NCBI RefSeq assembly: GCF_963678635.1 | Contig: NC_087063.1 | Coordinates: 28,842,599-28,906,598 of the forward strand | DNA: 64,000 nucleotides | Direction of reading: 5' to 3' | Source of the DNA: Symsagittifera roscoffensis | Taxonomy: Eukaryota > Xenacoelomorpha > Acoela > Convolutidae | In this document: piece by piece, positions 1-9,500 of the stretch | Numbering within the stretch: position 1 is the stretch's first letter | Layout: each line of letters opens with the position of its first letter | Position numbers and translations under genes: made by a program | The notes under the pieces: generated by a model | The model's input: only the letters and a program-made list of their open reading frames with translations | Database searches by the model: none | What the model was told of the DNA's origin: nothing

Positions 1-520
1 AAAACCCAGAGTAATGTTGATTTTGGTGGCAGAATTGAGCTTGTTGAAGCCTTCTTCAAGTTTCTCGTTGATGAATTTAGTGTTTAGCTTGAAAATTAGG
101 AAATTAAATACCTTATGTCTCCCATTTTCCATCTCAGATAATGTTGACAAGCACTAAGCTCCTCCTTCAGTTTTTCACCATCTTCAGCTTCTTCCTCCAC
201 AATTTTGTTCAAGTCGGTTACAGTATCACTGGGTTTCCGTTGTTTTGCTCCATTTTCCTGTCTCCGATGTTGTGGGACAGAGAAATAACTAGAGAACTCT
301 TGTTTATAAAAAGGACAAACCGTCGACTGCTTCCCACTTGGTTGAGCATGCTTCTTGATCATATGATAGTTCATTTCTTGTTAATTGTAAGCTGAATACT
401 TACAATCAGGGCAAGAAATAACTCCTTTAGCGAGATTTTGTTATTTGATGTCGAGTAGCGTTTTGGCCAATGTACATAATTCCACAATCTCCACACTTCC
501 TTTTCACGTTTTGCTTAAGG
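1..520 (-). pseudogene. Polinton-like pPolB N-terminal remnant, module A
   Basis: This is a fossil piece of a Polinton/Maverick-like element, cut by the window start. It is collinear with 5333-5870 and 20025-20535, where more of the gene is preserved. Reading the minus strand, it begins with Cys/His finger-like stretches (CGDCG-type and CPFY..QQHRR-type sequences in the sibling copies), then an acidic linker rich in Glu and Lys, then the start of the pPolB-like region. Intact family members encode a protein-primed family B DNA polymerase that copies the element. Only the N-terminal edge is in view here. The copy is broken, with a few breaks. The family call rests on the better preserved copies in modules B and C. 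The finger-like part could instead be a separate small gene of the element. Confidence 0.55.
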
Positions 521-722
521 GCAAGCATTATCTAAAAACAATTGGGAGTTTAGAAGTGTTCCAAATTTAAAAAAATTAAGTATCAATTGAATAAAGAACT
601 TACTTCTTCCTTATCGCAAATAAAGATTTGTAAAATTTGAAGTAAAGCTTGATTGACTATTTTTGGTTGGCAAACAAAAATTATGATTTTTTCTAATAAA
701 ATGAACGTAATTACACTAGCAA
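521..722. other. Conserved spacer upstream of pPolB-like remnant, module A
   Basis: AT-rich DNA with no supportable gene. It is shared with 5871-6127 and 20536-20743, so it belongs to the repeated module. It lies between the 5' end of the minus-strand polymerase remnant and the 60-bp minisatellite, so it would be the leader or promoter-proximal part of the original element. Confidence 0.5.
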
Positions 723-975
723 ATACGTCATCCCCTACGGAAATATCCTTTATGGTCATGAAATCATTCTTTAAATATAAGTAACGTCACCACCCACGCA
801 ATTTTCCTTTTATGACCATGACGTCATTATTTAAACAGAAGTGACGTTACCACTCACTCGATTTTCCTTCTATGGACATGACGTCATTCTTTAAATAGAA
901 TTGACGTCACCACCCACGCAATTATCTTTTTATGGTAGTGACGTCATCGCCTACGCAGTTTTCTAATTATGGAGA
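723..975. repeat. 60-bp minisatellite with CRE-type palindromes, module A
   Basis: About four units of exactly 60 bp. Equivalent positions fall at 759, 819, 879 and 939, and a partial unit starts at about 723. Exact TGACGTCA octamers lie at 819-826, 879-886, 902-909 and 939-946. Each unit has two octamer-like sites, at about unit positions 1 and 24, the second embedded in a GTGACGTCACC-like context. Matching minisatellites occur at 6128-6380 and 20744-20995. TGACGTCA is the known core site of CREB/ATF-type bZIP proteins; binding here is inference. It lies 200 to 450 bp upstream of the minus-strand polymerase remnant, a promoter-like position. Confidence 0.8.
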
Positions 976-1185
976 AACTTCTAGAATTTTGCATTTCAGA
1001 AAATCAAACTATCAGAACTCGGCATTTTCTAGACATAACTTTTAATAAAAAGCAATCATTACTTGAAAAACCTCAGTTAAAAAACCATTGAATTTCCTCT
1101 TCAATTGAGTTACTCTACAAGAAAAGAGAAATAATTCCTTGTGATTTGTTTATTGATGGGAAAGACTCGATTTTCTCGATTCTTA
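976..1185. other. Conserved spacer between minisatellite and satellite, module A
   Basis: No gene is visible. The stretch is shared with 6381-6576 and 20996-21192. It includes a TTCTAGAA sequence near 970-980 and ends in a T-rich run leading into a CAATTTTTT motif, where the satellite begins in all three modules. The shared endpoint is what defines the left edge of the satellite. Confidence 0.5.
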
Positions 1186-1700
1186 AGTTTTTAACAATTT
1201 TTTGGACGTTTATGTTGTCCAAAATAGAGTTCCCCGACTCAGCAAAAGCCTATTTGAAGAAATTTAATCAATCAAAGAGTTCACTTTTGATCAATAATTT
1301 ACAAATATTGATTATCAAAGCTTCATGCTTACTGCTGAATTAGTCCTGACTAGAAAAAAATTTAGTTATTCTCAAAAATTTGAATATCAAAGACTCTTTG
1401 TATTCCCTACCCGATCCGATTACCAAATTTGTCAAAAATCCCCAGAGAAATTCTTTGTTTCTTCTTTTCCTAGAAAATTTTCAAACTTCTAAATCTTGGA
1501 TGATCAGGTTTGGAACAAGATTTCCTGAGATTTGCTTTCAAAAAATCATAAAATTCGAGTTATCCCTTCAAATATACGTCAAAATCAAAAAACTTGACAA
1601 TGTACGCAAAAATCAACAATTTTTTATCGACTATATGCAAGAAACTTAATTGACTTAGTGAGAAAACTTGCAGATATGTTACTTGTTAGAACTTTATTTC
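1186..1700. repeat. Single long-form satellite unit, module A
   Basis: One copy of the unit that is amplified in modules B and C. It shows the unit's landmarks in the same order: GTCCAAAATA, CGACTCAGCAAAAGCC, TTACTGCTGAATTA, TATTCCCTACCCGAT, TTTGTCAAAAATCCCCAG, GATCAGGTTTGGAA, GAGTTATCC, ATCAACAATTTTTTATCGA, then GAGAAAACTTGCAGA. It carries the 76-bp block that most later units lack, so it is a long-form unit. It differs from the array consensus at many positions, more than array units differ from one another. It is flanked by the same left and right sequences that bracket the large array in module B, which points to the pre-amplification state or, less likely, a collapsed array. Confidence 0.85.
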
Positions 1701-1812
1701 TTGTGTTACTTATATCGGCGTTATTACTTATTTTTACAGCAAACAATTTGCTCATTCATTTTTGCGACTGCTTTTGTATGTTTTTCTTGCTGATTTGGAA
1801 GATTTAAGTTCT
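1701..1812. other. Conserved tail after the satellite, module A
   Basis: Sequence with the landmarks TTTCTTGTGTTACTTATATC, TTTTTACAGCAAACAAT and GCGACTGCTTTTGT follows the single unit. The same sequence follows the last unit of module B at about 18408-18535. It marks the right edge of the satellite within the module. No coding potential is apparent. Confidence 0.7.
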
Positions 1813-2200
1813 TAAAAGGGTTATCTGAATAGATACGACAATTCAAACAAAACTGAATTTTTTAGTGATTGGAAACGACGATATTTTAAAAAAAACCTGA
1901 AATCGAACTTTAAATCTGATTGGACAAGACTTTTTTATAAGAAACTTGTACGAGGAAGCTGAAATATGGTTGGCCAAGATTATAATCCAAATAAGAAAAA
2001 TCATTTCTAATTTGTTAAACCCACACATCCTAGTTGAAGGTACCCCTCTCTCTTAACTGAAAATCTTTTTATTTTCAACTTAACTACCGTCAACTACACT
2101 TTCTCTCAGCTCTAAATACCTTCTTTTCATTTTAACTTCGTCAACTACCTACCTCTCAACTTGAAATCAACCGTTCTTTTTACTCAATTTATTGCTCAAA
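1813..2200. other. Intermodule region without a recognised gene
   Basis: This stretch is not repeated elsewhere in the window. About 2040-2160 is pyrimidine-rich with recurring CAACTTAACTACCGTCAACTAC-like segments that suggest a degenerate short repeat. It precedes the reading frame at 2201. I see no RNA gene or clear promoter. Confidence 0.4.
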
Positions 2201-2518
2201 ATGATTTTCTCAGTGCAAAACAGCAAGCTTATGTACTCTGTAGTGTTTTCACCTGCTCTAGTACAAATTCAAGAGCGAGAAACAGTCTCTGTAATTTTTA
2301 TGGTTCGAATGGCCATCCCAATCCAAGTCTGGCACATGGTGGAGGTAATGCGAAGGGACTTCAACGAACATCATATGACGCAAGTACCCATCACAGAGAA
2401 CCAACTTGGAACAATGCAAATGATTGAGGAATTGTCTGATCATATGGGAATGAACTACCCCGAGACACTTGACTCTAGATATGTGGCTCAACCAGTCGAT
2501 GATTTCCCTTTACTTTGA
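2201..2518 (+). CDS. Unrecognised 105-residue reading frame
   Basis: An ATG-initiated frame of 105 codons ending in TGA. The base composition is visibly less AT-rich than everything around it, which is the main argument that it is or was coding. The N-terminal 30 residues are hydrophobic and mixed; the rest is polar and Met-rich, with segments such as VWHMVEVMRRDFNEHHM and QLGTMQMIEELSDHMGM that would form helices. The end reads YVAQPVDDFPLL. I do not recognise the family. A TTTTCTCAG sequence just inside the start resembles a splice acceptor, so this could be a 3' exon rather than a complete gene. An overlapping minus-strand frame at 2258-2491 is an alternative, but less convincing. It lies between two copies of the fossil module and may be a relic of host or element DNA. 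Confidence 0.35.
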   Translation: MIFSVQNSKLMYSVVFSPALVQIQERETVSVIFMVRMAIPIQVWHMVEVMRRDFNEHHMTQVPITENQLGTMQMIEELSDHMGMNYPETLDSRYVAQPVDDFPLL

Positions 2519-2655
2519 AGAAGATAAGGGGTTCTCTGAGCCAAGAATTCCAGTCAGCCAAGAACGTCTGCTGCTTGAGGGCTCAGCTGCTTGACAGCTC
2601 TTTGAATTGTAAATAATTTGGTTGTTGTCTTGTGCTTTGTAATTTTGATTTCTTT

Positions 2656-3423
2656 GCATCAATTAATTTTATTTTTGAGAGATTGGAACGAAGATATGAA
2701 GTAATATGTCAAAGAAAAATTGGTTTAGAAAACTTTGTAAAGGCAAAATTTTCCTAAAAAAGTTCGTTGAAAATTTTTGTAAGAAGTTAAACTAGTTTTG
2801 CATCTATATTGAAATATTGAAATTATTGCCCTGTAATCGGAATAAAAAGTGGGAATGTTTTTTATTTACATTGAAATGCTTATATAGTAGTTGCAGCACC
2901 TACGCAATGTCCATCTTTGGATCATCACCTACTCACTATTCCATTTAAGGAAATAATGCCTTATTTGATATGTACAGTGAGTCATCTACATTTCCTTATT
3001 TTTATATAGTTACGAAAATTCTTACTAAGAAATATCTAGTACTGATCAGTTGGTTCTGAGTCTCAATTCAAAAAATTTATTCACGAAAAGATATCCTTCC
3101 TAACTATAGTGAGTTTGCTGAAAATCAAAAAAGAATTGGGAGACTTTGTTGGTCCGAAAAACCCTACAACGAAAAATTTTACTTCAAACTTTGTTCCCAA
3201 TTGCTGAAGAAAAATGAATCGGGTCAAATAAAAAAATTCCAGCAAGTCAATTTTGGTTTAAAAAAAAAGGAGAAAAGATATCAGCAATACGGAATACTTT
3301 TATTCACGATGCTGAAAACTTTGGACTCGTTCCTCTATTAAAACCCTATCTTGAAAGAGACTCAACCATGGAGCAGGAACTTGTGAACTGTCATGCGGTG
3401 TATGAGATAGCAATATACAAGAA
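2656..3423. repeat. 768-bp tandem duplication, copy 1
   Basis: This segment is repeated directly at 3424-4191 with about nine visible differences (roughly 1 percent), so the duplication is very young. It starts at GCATCAATTAATTTTA and ends in ATATACAAGAA, where the second copy begins abruptly. Its last 350 bp are the plus-strand remnant also found at 3838-4191 and 18574-18845. The first 400 bp, including a purine-rich leader and an AT-rich stretch, hold no gene that I can support. Confidence 0.95.
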
Positions 3424-4191
3424 GCATCAATTAATTTTATTTTTAAGAGATTGGAACGAAGATATGAAGTAATATGTCAAAGAAAAATTGGTTTAGAAAA
3501 CTTTGTAAAGGCAAAATTTTCCTAAAAAATTTCGTTGAAAATTTTTGTAAGAAGTTAAACTAGTTTTGCATCTATATTGAAATATTGAAATTATTGCCCT
3601 GTAATCGGAATAAAAAGTGGGAATGTTTTTTATTTACATTGAAATGCTTATATAGTAGTTGCAGCACCTACGCAATGTCCATCTTTGGATCATCACCTAC
3701 TCACTATTCCATTTAAGGAAATAATGCCTTATTTGATATGTACAGTGAGTCATCTACATTTCCTTATTTTTTTATAGTTACGAAAATTCTTACTAAGAAA
3801 TATCTAGTACTGATCAGTTGGTTCTGAGTCTCAATTCAAAAAATTTATTCACGAAAAGATATCCTTCCTAACTATAGTGAGTTTGCTGAAAATCAAAAAA
3901 GAATTGGAAGACTTTGTTGGTCCGAAAAACCCTACAACGAAAAATTTTACTTCAAACTTTGTTCCCAATTGCTGAAGAAAAATGAATCGGGTCAAATAAA
4001 AAAATTCCAGCAAGTCAATTTTGGTTTAAAAAAAAAGGAGAAAAGATATCAGCAATACGGAATACTGTTATTCACGATGCTGAAAACTTTGGACTCGTTT
4101 CTCTATTAAAACCCTATCTCGAAAGAGACTCAACCATGGAGCAGGAACTTGTGAACTGTCATGCGGTGTATGAGATATCAATATACAAGAA
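3424..4191. repeat. 768-bp tandem duplication, copy 2
   Basis: Second copy of the direct duplication. It continues without interruption into the rest of the module at 4192, whereas copy 1 stops at the junction, so this is the copy still joined to its original downstream sequence. At most one base is shared at the breakpoints, which fits an end-joining or replication-slippage origin better than recombination between long repeats. Confidence 0.95.
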
Positions 4192-4383
4192 GAGAATGGC
4201 ATGTGTCACAATCACGAAGAACAGTGTGAACAAGCCACGATACATTCAGATTCTAAGCTTCATTGCAAAAGAAAACGATGTCTTGAAGCAAGTTGCCTAT
4301 GTGAACTACACTTTGAAGAATTCAAAGCACTCGCCCACGTCTTGAGAGACTTTATGTATTTTGTGAACTGCAATGATCAATAA
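3838..4383 (+). pseudogene. Plus-strand coding-like remnant of the fossil element, module B
   Basis: Plus-strand DNA with coding character in more than one frame, matching 18574-19057 in module C and partly duplicated at 3068-3423. Visible peptide stretches include a basic Lys/Tyr-rich part (NQKRIGRLCWSEK), a stretch beginning MEQELVNCHAVYEI, and a Cys/His-rich stretch (MCHNHEEQC, then CLCELHFEEF) that could bind zinc. I do not recognise the protein. It converges on the minus-strand pPolB-like remnant about 460 bp away, so it probably belonged to the same element or to its insertion site. It is broken, with a few breaks. B and C copies differ at many amino-acid positions, consistent with decay without selection. 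Confidence 0.45.
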
Positions 4384-4846
4384 CTTTGTTGAATGATGTT
4401 AATATAGTCATGTAACTCAACTCTTCATCTTCTTGAATAATTTTTTACAACTTCACTGAGCTAGGCAGTTTGAGTTGAAAAATTGGTTTTTCCAGAAATT
4501 TTGTTTTAGAGCTTCAAAATAAATTGGGACTATTTCATATCAACTTCAAAAGCTCCAGACAATTTTGCTAACTGTTTTGGAATCTCAAAACTTACCAAAA
4601 CGGCAAGGTTTGGAAACAGAATCACACATTTTTCAATTTTAGTGGACTTTGCATAATGAATGACTTAAAATGTTTCTAAGATATCGGTCAGATACTTAAA
4701 AATTAGATCTTGTAGAATATCTTAGGAAAGGAAACAATTGGAAAAATAATCAGAAATTTCGGTTGAAAAATTAGGAGTATAATAAACTGATTCTTTTTAT
4801 CCCCTCGGTTTTATCTTATGTAGAAACCATGAAAAAAAATGTATCA
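4384..4846. other. Convergent spacer, module B
   Basis: AT-rich stretch between the plus-strand remnant and the minus-strand pPolB-like remnant. It is also present at 19058-19502, so it is part of the module. No supportable gene is seen. It may include further decayed polymerase sequence on the minus strand, but I cannot show that. Confidence 0.4.
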
Positions 4847-5870
4847 TTATTGATGAATGCAATGTAGATAATGAACGTTCAGAAATTGTATGTCTACTAC
4901 TGAAAGTCCATGAAAACGTTTAGTCTCATAACCATACTTTGTTATGAGTTCTAAAAAGTGTCTGCAGGAGTGAGATTCGAGATCATTTTGTCCGTTCGTG
5001 TACATGGCTAATGCGCGGAAAAGACACAAATAGTCTTTGTATAGTTCCTTGTCTTTGTTAGATAAAAGACAGTTCACTTGCGTATGTCGTAGTAAGGTTC
5101 GGGTAATACAGAGTCCGGACATCCCATTGAAACTTTTTTGAGCAAAGCAGCAAAAATGGTGACGTTAGTAATCAACTTGAATCGCCACTTTGTGTTTTGA
5201 CGTTCTTGGATACATTGCTCAACAATATCAATTTTTTCCACTTTTCCTTGGATTGTTATCAAGTTTACTTTAGTACAAAGCAAAAGGAAATTTTCAAATA
5301 ATGATATTCACCAGTCTCCAAATTGCGAAGAACAAAACCTAGAGTAATGTTGATTTTAGCGGCAGAATTGAGCTTGTTGAAGCCTTCTTCAAGTTTCTCG
5401 TTGATGAATTTAGTGTTTAGCTTGAAAATTTAGAAAATTAAATATCTTATGTCTCCCATTTTCCATCTCAGATAATGTTGACAAGCACTAAGCTCCTCCT
5501 TCAGTTTTTCACCATCTTCAGCTTCTTCCTCATCAAATTTGTTCAAGAGTCGACTACAATATCACTGGGTTTCCGTTGTTTTTCTCCATGTTCCTTTTTC
5601 CGATGTTGTTGGAGAGAGAAGTAATTTGGGAACTCTTGTTTACAAAAAGGACAAACTATCGACTGCTTCAAACTTGGTTGAGCATGCTTCTTAATCATAT
5701 GATAGTTCATTTCTTGTTAATTGTAAGCTGAATACTTACAATCAGGGCAAGAAATAACTCCTTTAGCACATTTTTGTAATTTTGATGTCGAGCAGCGTTT
5801 TGGCGAATGTACAAAATTCCCCAATCTCCACACTTCACTTTGTCCTTTCGTTTAAGGGCAGGAATTATCT
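4847..5870 (-). pseudogene. Polinton-like pPolB N-terminal remnant, module B
   Basis: Minus-strand fossil of the N-terminal part of a Polinton/Maverick protein-primed DNA polymerase B, with finger-like Cys/His stretches at its upstream end (about 5700-5860). Family-typical segments include GCPDSVLPE at about 5107-5133 and a CLFRALAMYTNG block near 5000-5040, followed by HSCRHFLELI and FHGLSVVDIQFL. In intact elements this region precedes the exonuclease and polymerase domains, neither of which is present here. Only about a third of a usual pPolB is left. It is broken, with several breaks. By eye it differs from the module C copy at roughly 5 to 8 percent of bases, so the two copies separated long before the 768-bp duplication. 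The family call is from recalled similarity, not a search. Confidence 0.6.
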
Positions 5871-6127
5871 AAAAAAATTTGGAGTTTAGAACTGTTTCAA
5901 AATTAAAAACTTTAAGTATCAATTGAATAAAGAACTTTTTTTTCTTATAGCGAAGTACAATTTTAAAATTTGAAGAAAAAATTGATTGACTTAATTCTGA
6001 TTAACAAACAAATTTTATGATTTAAAATTTGAAAAAAAGTTGAAGAAAAAATTGATTGACTTAATTCTGATTGACAAACAAAATTTATGATTTAGTCCGA
6101 GAAAATGAACGTATTTATACTAAAAAT
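5871..6127. other. Conserved spacer upstream of pPolB-like remnant, module B
   Basis: Counterpart of 521-722 and 20536-20743. It contains a local direct duplication unique to this copy: the AAAATTTGAAGAAAAAATTG and TTGACTTAATTCTGATT segments occur twice about 65 bp apart at 5955-6080. No gene is seen. Confidence 0.5.
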
Positions 6128-6380
6128 TATGTCATCGCCTACGAAATTATCCTTTATGGTTATGACGTCATTCCTTAAATAGAAGTAAGGTCACCAACAA
6201 GGCATTTTTTCTTTTATGTTCATGACGTCATTCTTTAAACAGAAGTGAGGTCACCACTCACTCAATTTTTTTTCTATGGACATGCCGTCATTCTTTGAAG
6301 AGAGGTGACCCTACCACCCACGCAGTTTTCTTTTTATGGTTATAACGTCATCGCCTACGCAGTTTTCTAACTATGGAGAA
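6128..6380. repeat. 60-bp minisatellite with CRE-type palindromes, module B
   Basis: Four 60-bp steps at 6163, 6223, 6283 and 6343. Exact TGACGTCA octamers remain at 6163-6170 and 6223-6230; the other sites have diverged, so this copy is more decayed than module A. The order of unit variants matches modules A and C, so the minisatellite was already four units long before the modules were duplicated. Confidence 0.8.
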
Positions 6381-6576
6381 ATTTCTAGATTTTTCCAATT
6401 TAGAAAATCACCCAATCAGAACTCGGCAGTTTCTGGACATAACATTGGATAAAAAACAATCATTACTTGAAAAATTTCTGTTAAAAATCAGTTGAAGTTC
6501 CTCGAGTTAATCTACAAAAAAATACAAATTATTGTGGTTTCTTTACTGATGAAATAGATGTCGATTCTTACTTTTT
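6381..6576. other. Conserved spacer between minisatellite and satellite, module B
   Basis: Counterpart of 976-1185. No gene. It ends at the CAACAATTTTTTGGGCGTC sequence where the satellite starts. Confidence 0.5.
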
Positions 6577-9500
6577 CAACAATTTTTTGGGCGTCTATGT
6601 TGTCCAAAATAGAGTTCTCCGACTCACCAAAAGCCTATTCGGGGAAACTTATTCAATCAAAGAGTTTATTTTTGAATCTCTTTGAGTTTGAGTATCAAAG
6701 CTATAAATTTACTGCTGAATTACACCTGACTAGAAAAAAATTTAGTTATTCTCGAAAACTTGAATATCAAAGACTATTTTTAATCCCTAACCGATTCCCA
6801 AATTTGTCAAAAATCCCCGGCAAAATTCTTTGTTTCTTCGCTTCTTAAAAAAATTTCAAATTTTAAACTTTTGCATGATCTGGTTTGGAATAAAATTGCC
6901 AGAGATTTGCTTTGAAAATTCATAATTTTCCCGTTATCCTCTCAAATCTACGTCAAAGTCAAAGAACTTGAGTTTTTACTCAAAACTCAACAATTTTTAT
7001 CAATAATATACATAAAACTCAATTGGCTTGATGAGAAATCATGCAGAGATGCTACTTGTTGGAACGTTTATGTTGTCCAATATAAGTTCCCCGACTCAGC
7101 AAAAGCCTACTCGAGGAAACTTAATTAATCAAAGAGTTTACTTTTGAACCGAGTATTAAGTATCAAAGCTTTAAGCTTACTGCTGAATTACACCTGACAA
7201 AAAAAATTTAGTTATTTTCAAAAACTTGAATATCAAAGACTCTTTTTATTCCCTACCCGATTCTCAAATTTGTCAAAATCCCCAGCAAAATTCTTTGTTT
7301 CTTCATTTTTTATAAAATTTTCAAAATTTAAACTCTTGCAAGATCAGGTTTGGAATAAAATTTCCAAAGATTTGCTTTGAAAAAATTATAATTTTTGAGT
7401 TATCCTCTCAGGTCTAAGTCAAAATCAAAGAATATGAGTTTTTACTCAAAAATCAACACTTTTTATCAATTATATACATAAAACTCAATTGACTTGATGA
7501 GAAAACTTGCAGAGATGCTACTTATTGGAACGTTTATGTTGTCCAAAATGAAGTTTTCTGACTCAGCAAAAGCCTACTCGGGGAAACTTAATCAATCAAA
7601 GAGTTTACTTTTGAACCGAGTAATGAGTATCAAAGCTTTAAGCTTACTGCTGAGTTACACCTCACAAAAAAAGTTTAATTATTCTCAAAAACGTGAATAA
7701 AAAAGACTATTTTGATTCCCTAACTGATTCCCAAATTTGTCAAAAATCACCAGCAAAATTCTTTGTTTCTTCAATTCTTAAAATTTTTTCAAAGTTTAAA
7801 CTCTTGCATGATCACGTTTGGAATAAAATTTTTAGAGATTTGCTTTGAAAAATTAGTAAAATACGAGTTATCCTCTCAAATCTACTTCAAAATCAAAGAA
7901 CTTGACTATCTACTCAGAAATCAACAATTTTTTTGTCCAAAATAAATTTCTCCGACTCAGAAAAAGCCTACTCGGGGAAACTTAATCAACCAAAGGGTTT
8001 ACTTTTGAACCGAGTATTGAGTATCAAAACTTTAAGCTTACTGCTGAATTACACCTGACAAAAAAATTTAGTTATTCTCAAAAACTTGAATATCAAAGAC
8101 TCTTTTTATTCCCTACCCGATTCCCAAATTTGTCAAAAATCCCCAGCAAAATTCCTTGTTTCTTCATTTGTTATAAAATTTTCAAAGTTTAAACTCTTGC
8201 AAGATCAGTTTTGGAATAAAGTTTTCAAAGATTTGCTTTGAAAAAATTATAATTTTTGAGTTATTCTCTCAAGTCTACGTCAAAATCAAAGAATTTGGGT
8301 TTATACTCAAAAATCAACAATTTTTATCAATTATATACATAAAACTCAATTGACTTGATGAGAAAACTTGCAGAGATGCTACTTATTGGAACGTTTATGT
8401 CGTCCAAAATAAAGTTTTCTGACTCAGCAAAAGCCTACTCGGGGAAACTTAATCAATCAAAGAGTTTACTTTTGAACCGAGTAATGAGTATCAAAGCTTT
8501 AAGCTTACTGCTGAGTTACACCTCACAAAAAAATTTTAATTATTCTCAAAAACGTGAATAAAAAAGACTCTTTCTATTCCCTAACTGATTCCCAAATTTG
8601 TCAAAAATCACCAGCAAAATTCTTTGTTTCTTCAATTCTTAAAATTTTTTCAAAGTTTAAACTCTTGCATGATCACGTTTGGAATAAATTTTCCAGAGAT
8701 TTGCTTTGAAAAATTAGTAAAATACGAGTTATCCTCTCAAATCTACTTCAAAATCAAAAAACTTGCCTATCTACTCAGAAATCAACAATTTTTTTGACCA
8801 AAATAAAGTTCTCCGACTCAGCAAAGACTCGGGGAAACTTAATCAATCAAAGAGTTTACTTTTGAACCGAGTATTGAGTTTCAAAACTTTAAGCTTACTG
8901 CTGAATTACACCTGACAAAAAAAATTTAGTTATTCTGAAAAACTTGAATACCAAAGACCCTTTTTATTCTCTACCCGATTCCCAAATTTGTCAAAAATCC
9001 CCAGCAAATTTTTTTGTTTCTTCTTTTCATAAAAAACTTTCAAAGGTTAAACTCTTGCATGATCAGGTTTGGAATAAAATTTCGAGAGATTTGCTTTCAA
9101 ACATTAGTAAAATACGAGTTATCCTCTCAAATCTACTTCAAAATCAAAAAACTTGCCTATCTACTCTGAAATCAACAATTTTTTTGACCAAAATAAAGTT
9201 CTCCGACTCAGCAAAAGCCTACTCGGGGAAACTTAATCAATCAAAGAGTTTACTTTTGAACCGAGTATTGAGTATCAAAACTTTAAGCTTACTGCTGAAT
9301 TATACCTGACAAAAAAAAATTTAGTTATTCTAAAAAACTTGAATATCAAACACTCTTTTTATTCGCTACCCGATTCCCAAATTTGTCAAAAGTCCCCAGC
9401 AAATTTTTTTGTTTCTTCATTTCATAAAAAACTTTCAAAGGTTAAACTCTTGCATGATCAGGTTTGGAAAAAAATTTCCGGAGATTTGCTTTGAAACATT

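Noticed and set aside
141-395. Plus-strand hydrophobic frame at 141-395 and its counterpart at 20161-20361
   Set aside because: They are antisense to the finger-like and linker part of the polymerase remnant and vary freely between modules.
970-1000. TTCTAGAA as a heat-shock element
   Set aside because: It is a single dyad, intact only in module A and altered in the others; too little to support a regulatory call.
2258-2491. Minus-strand frame overlapping 2201-2518
   Set aside because: It is shorter, lies wholly inside the plus-strand frame, and has no feature that favours it.
9211-9230. CENP-B box in the satellite unit
   Set aside because: Only the 3' half pattern (A, two bases, CGGG) is met in CTACTCGGGG; the required TTCG at the other end is absent.
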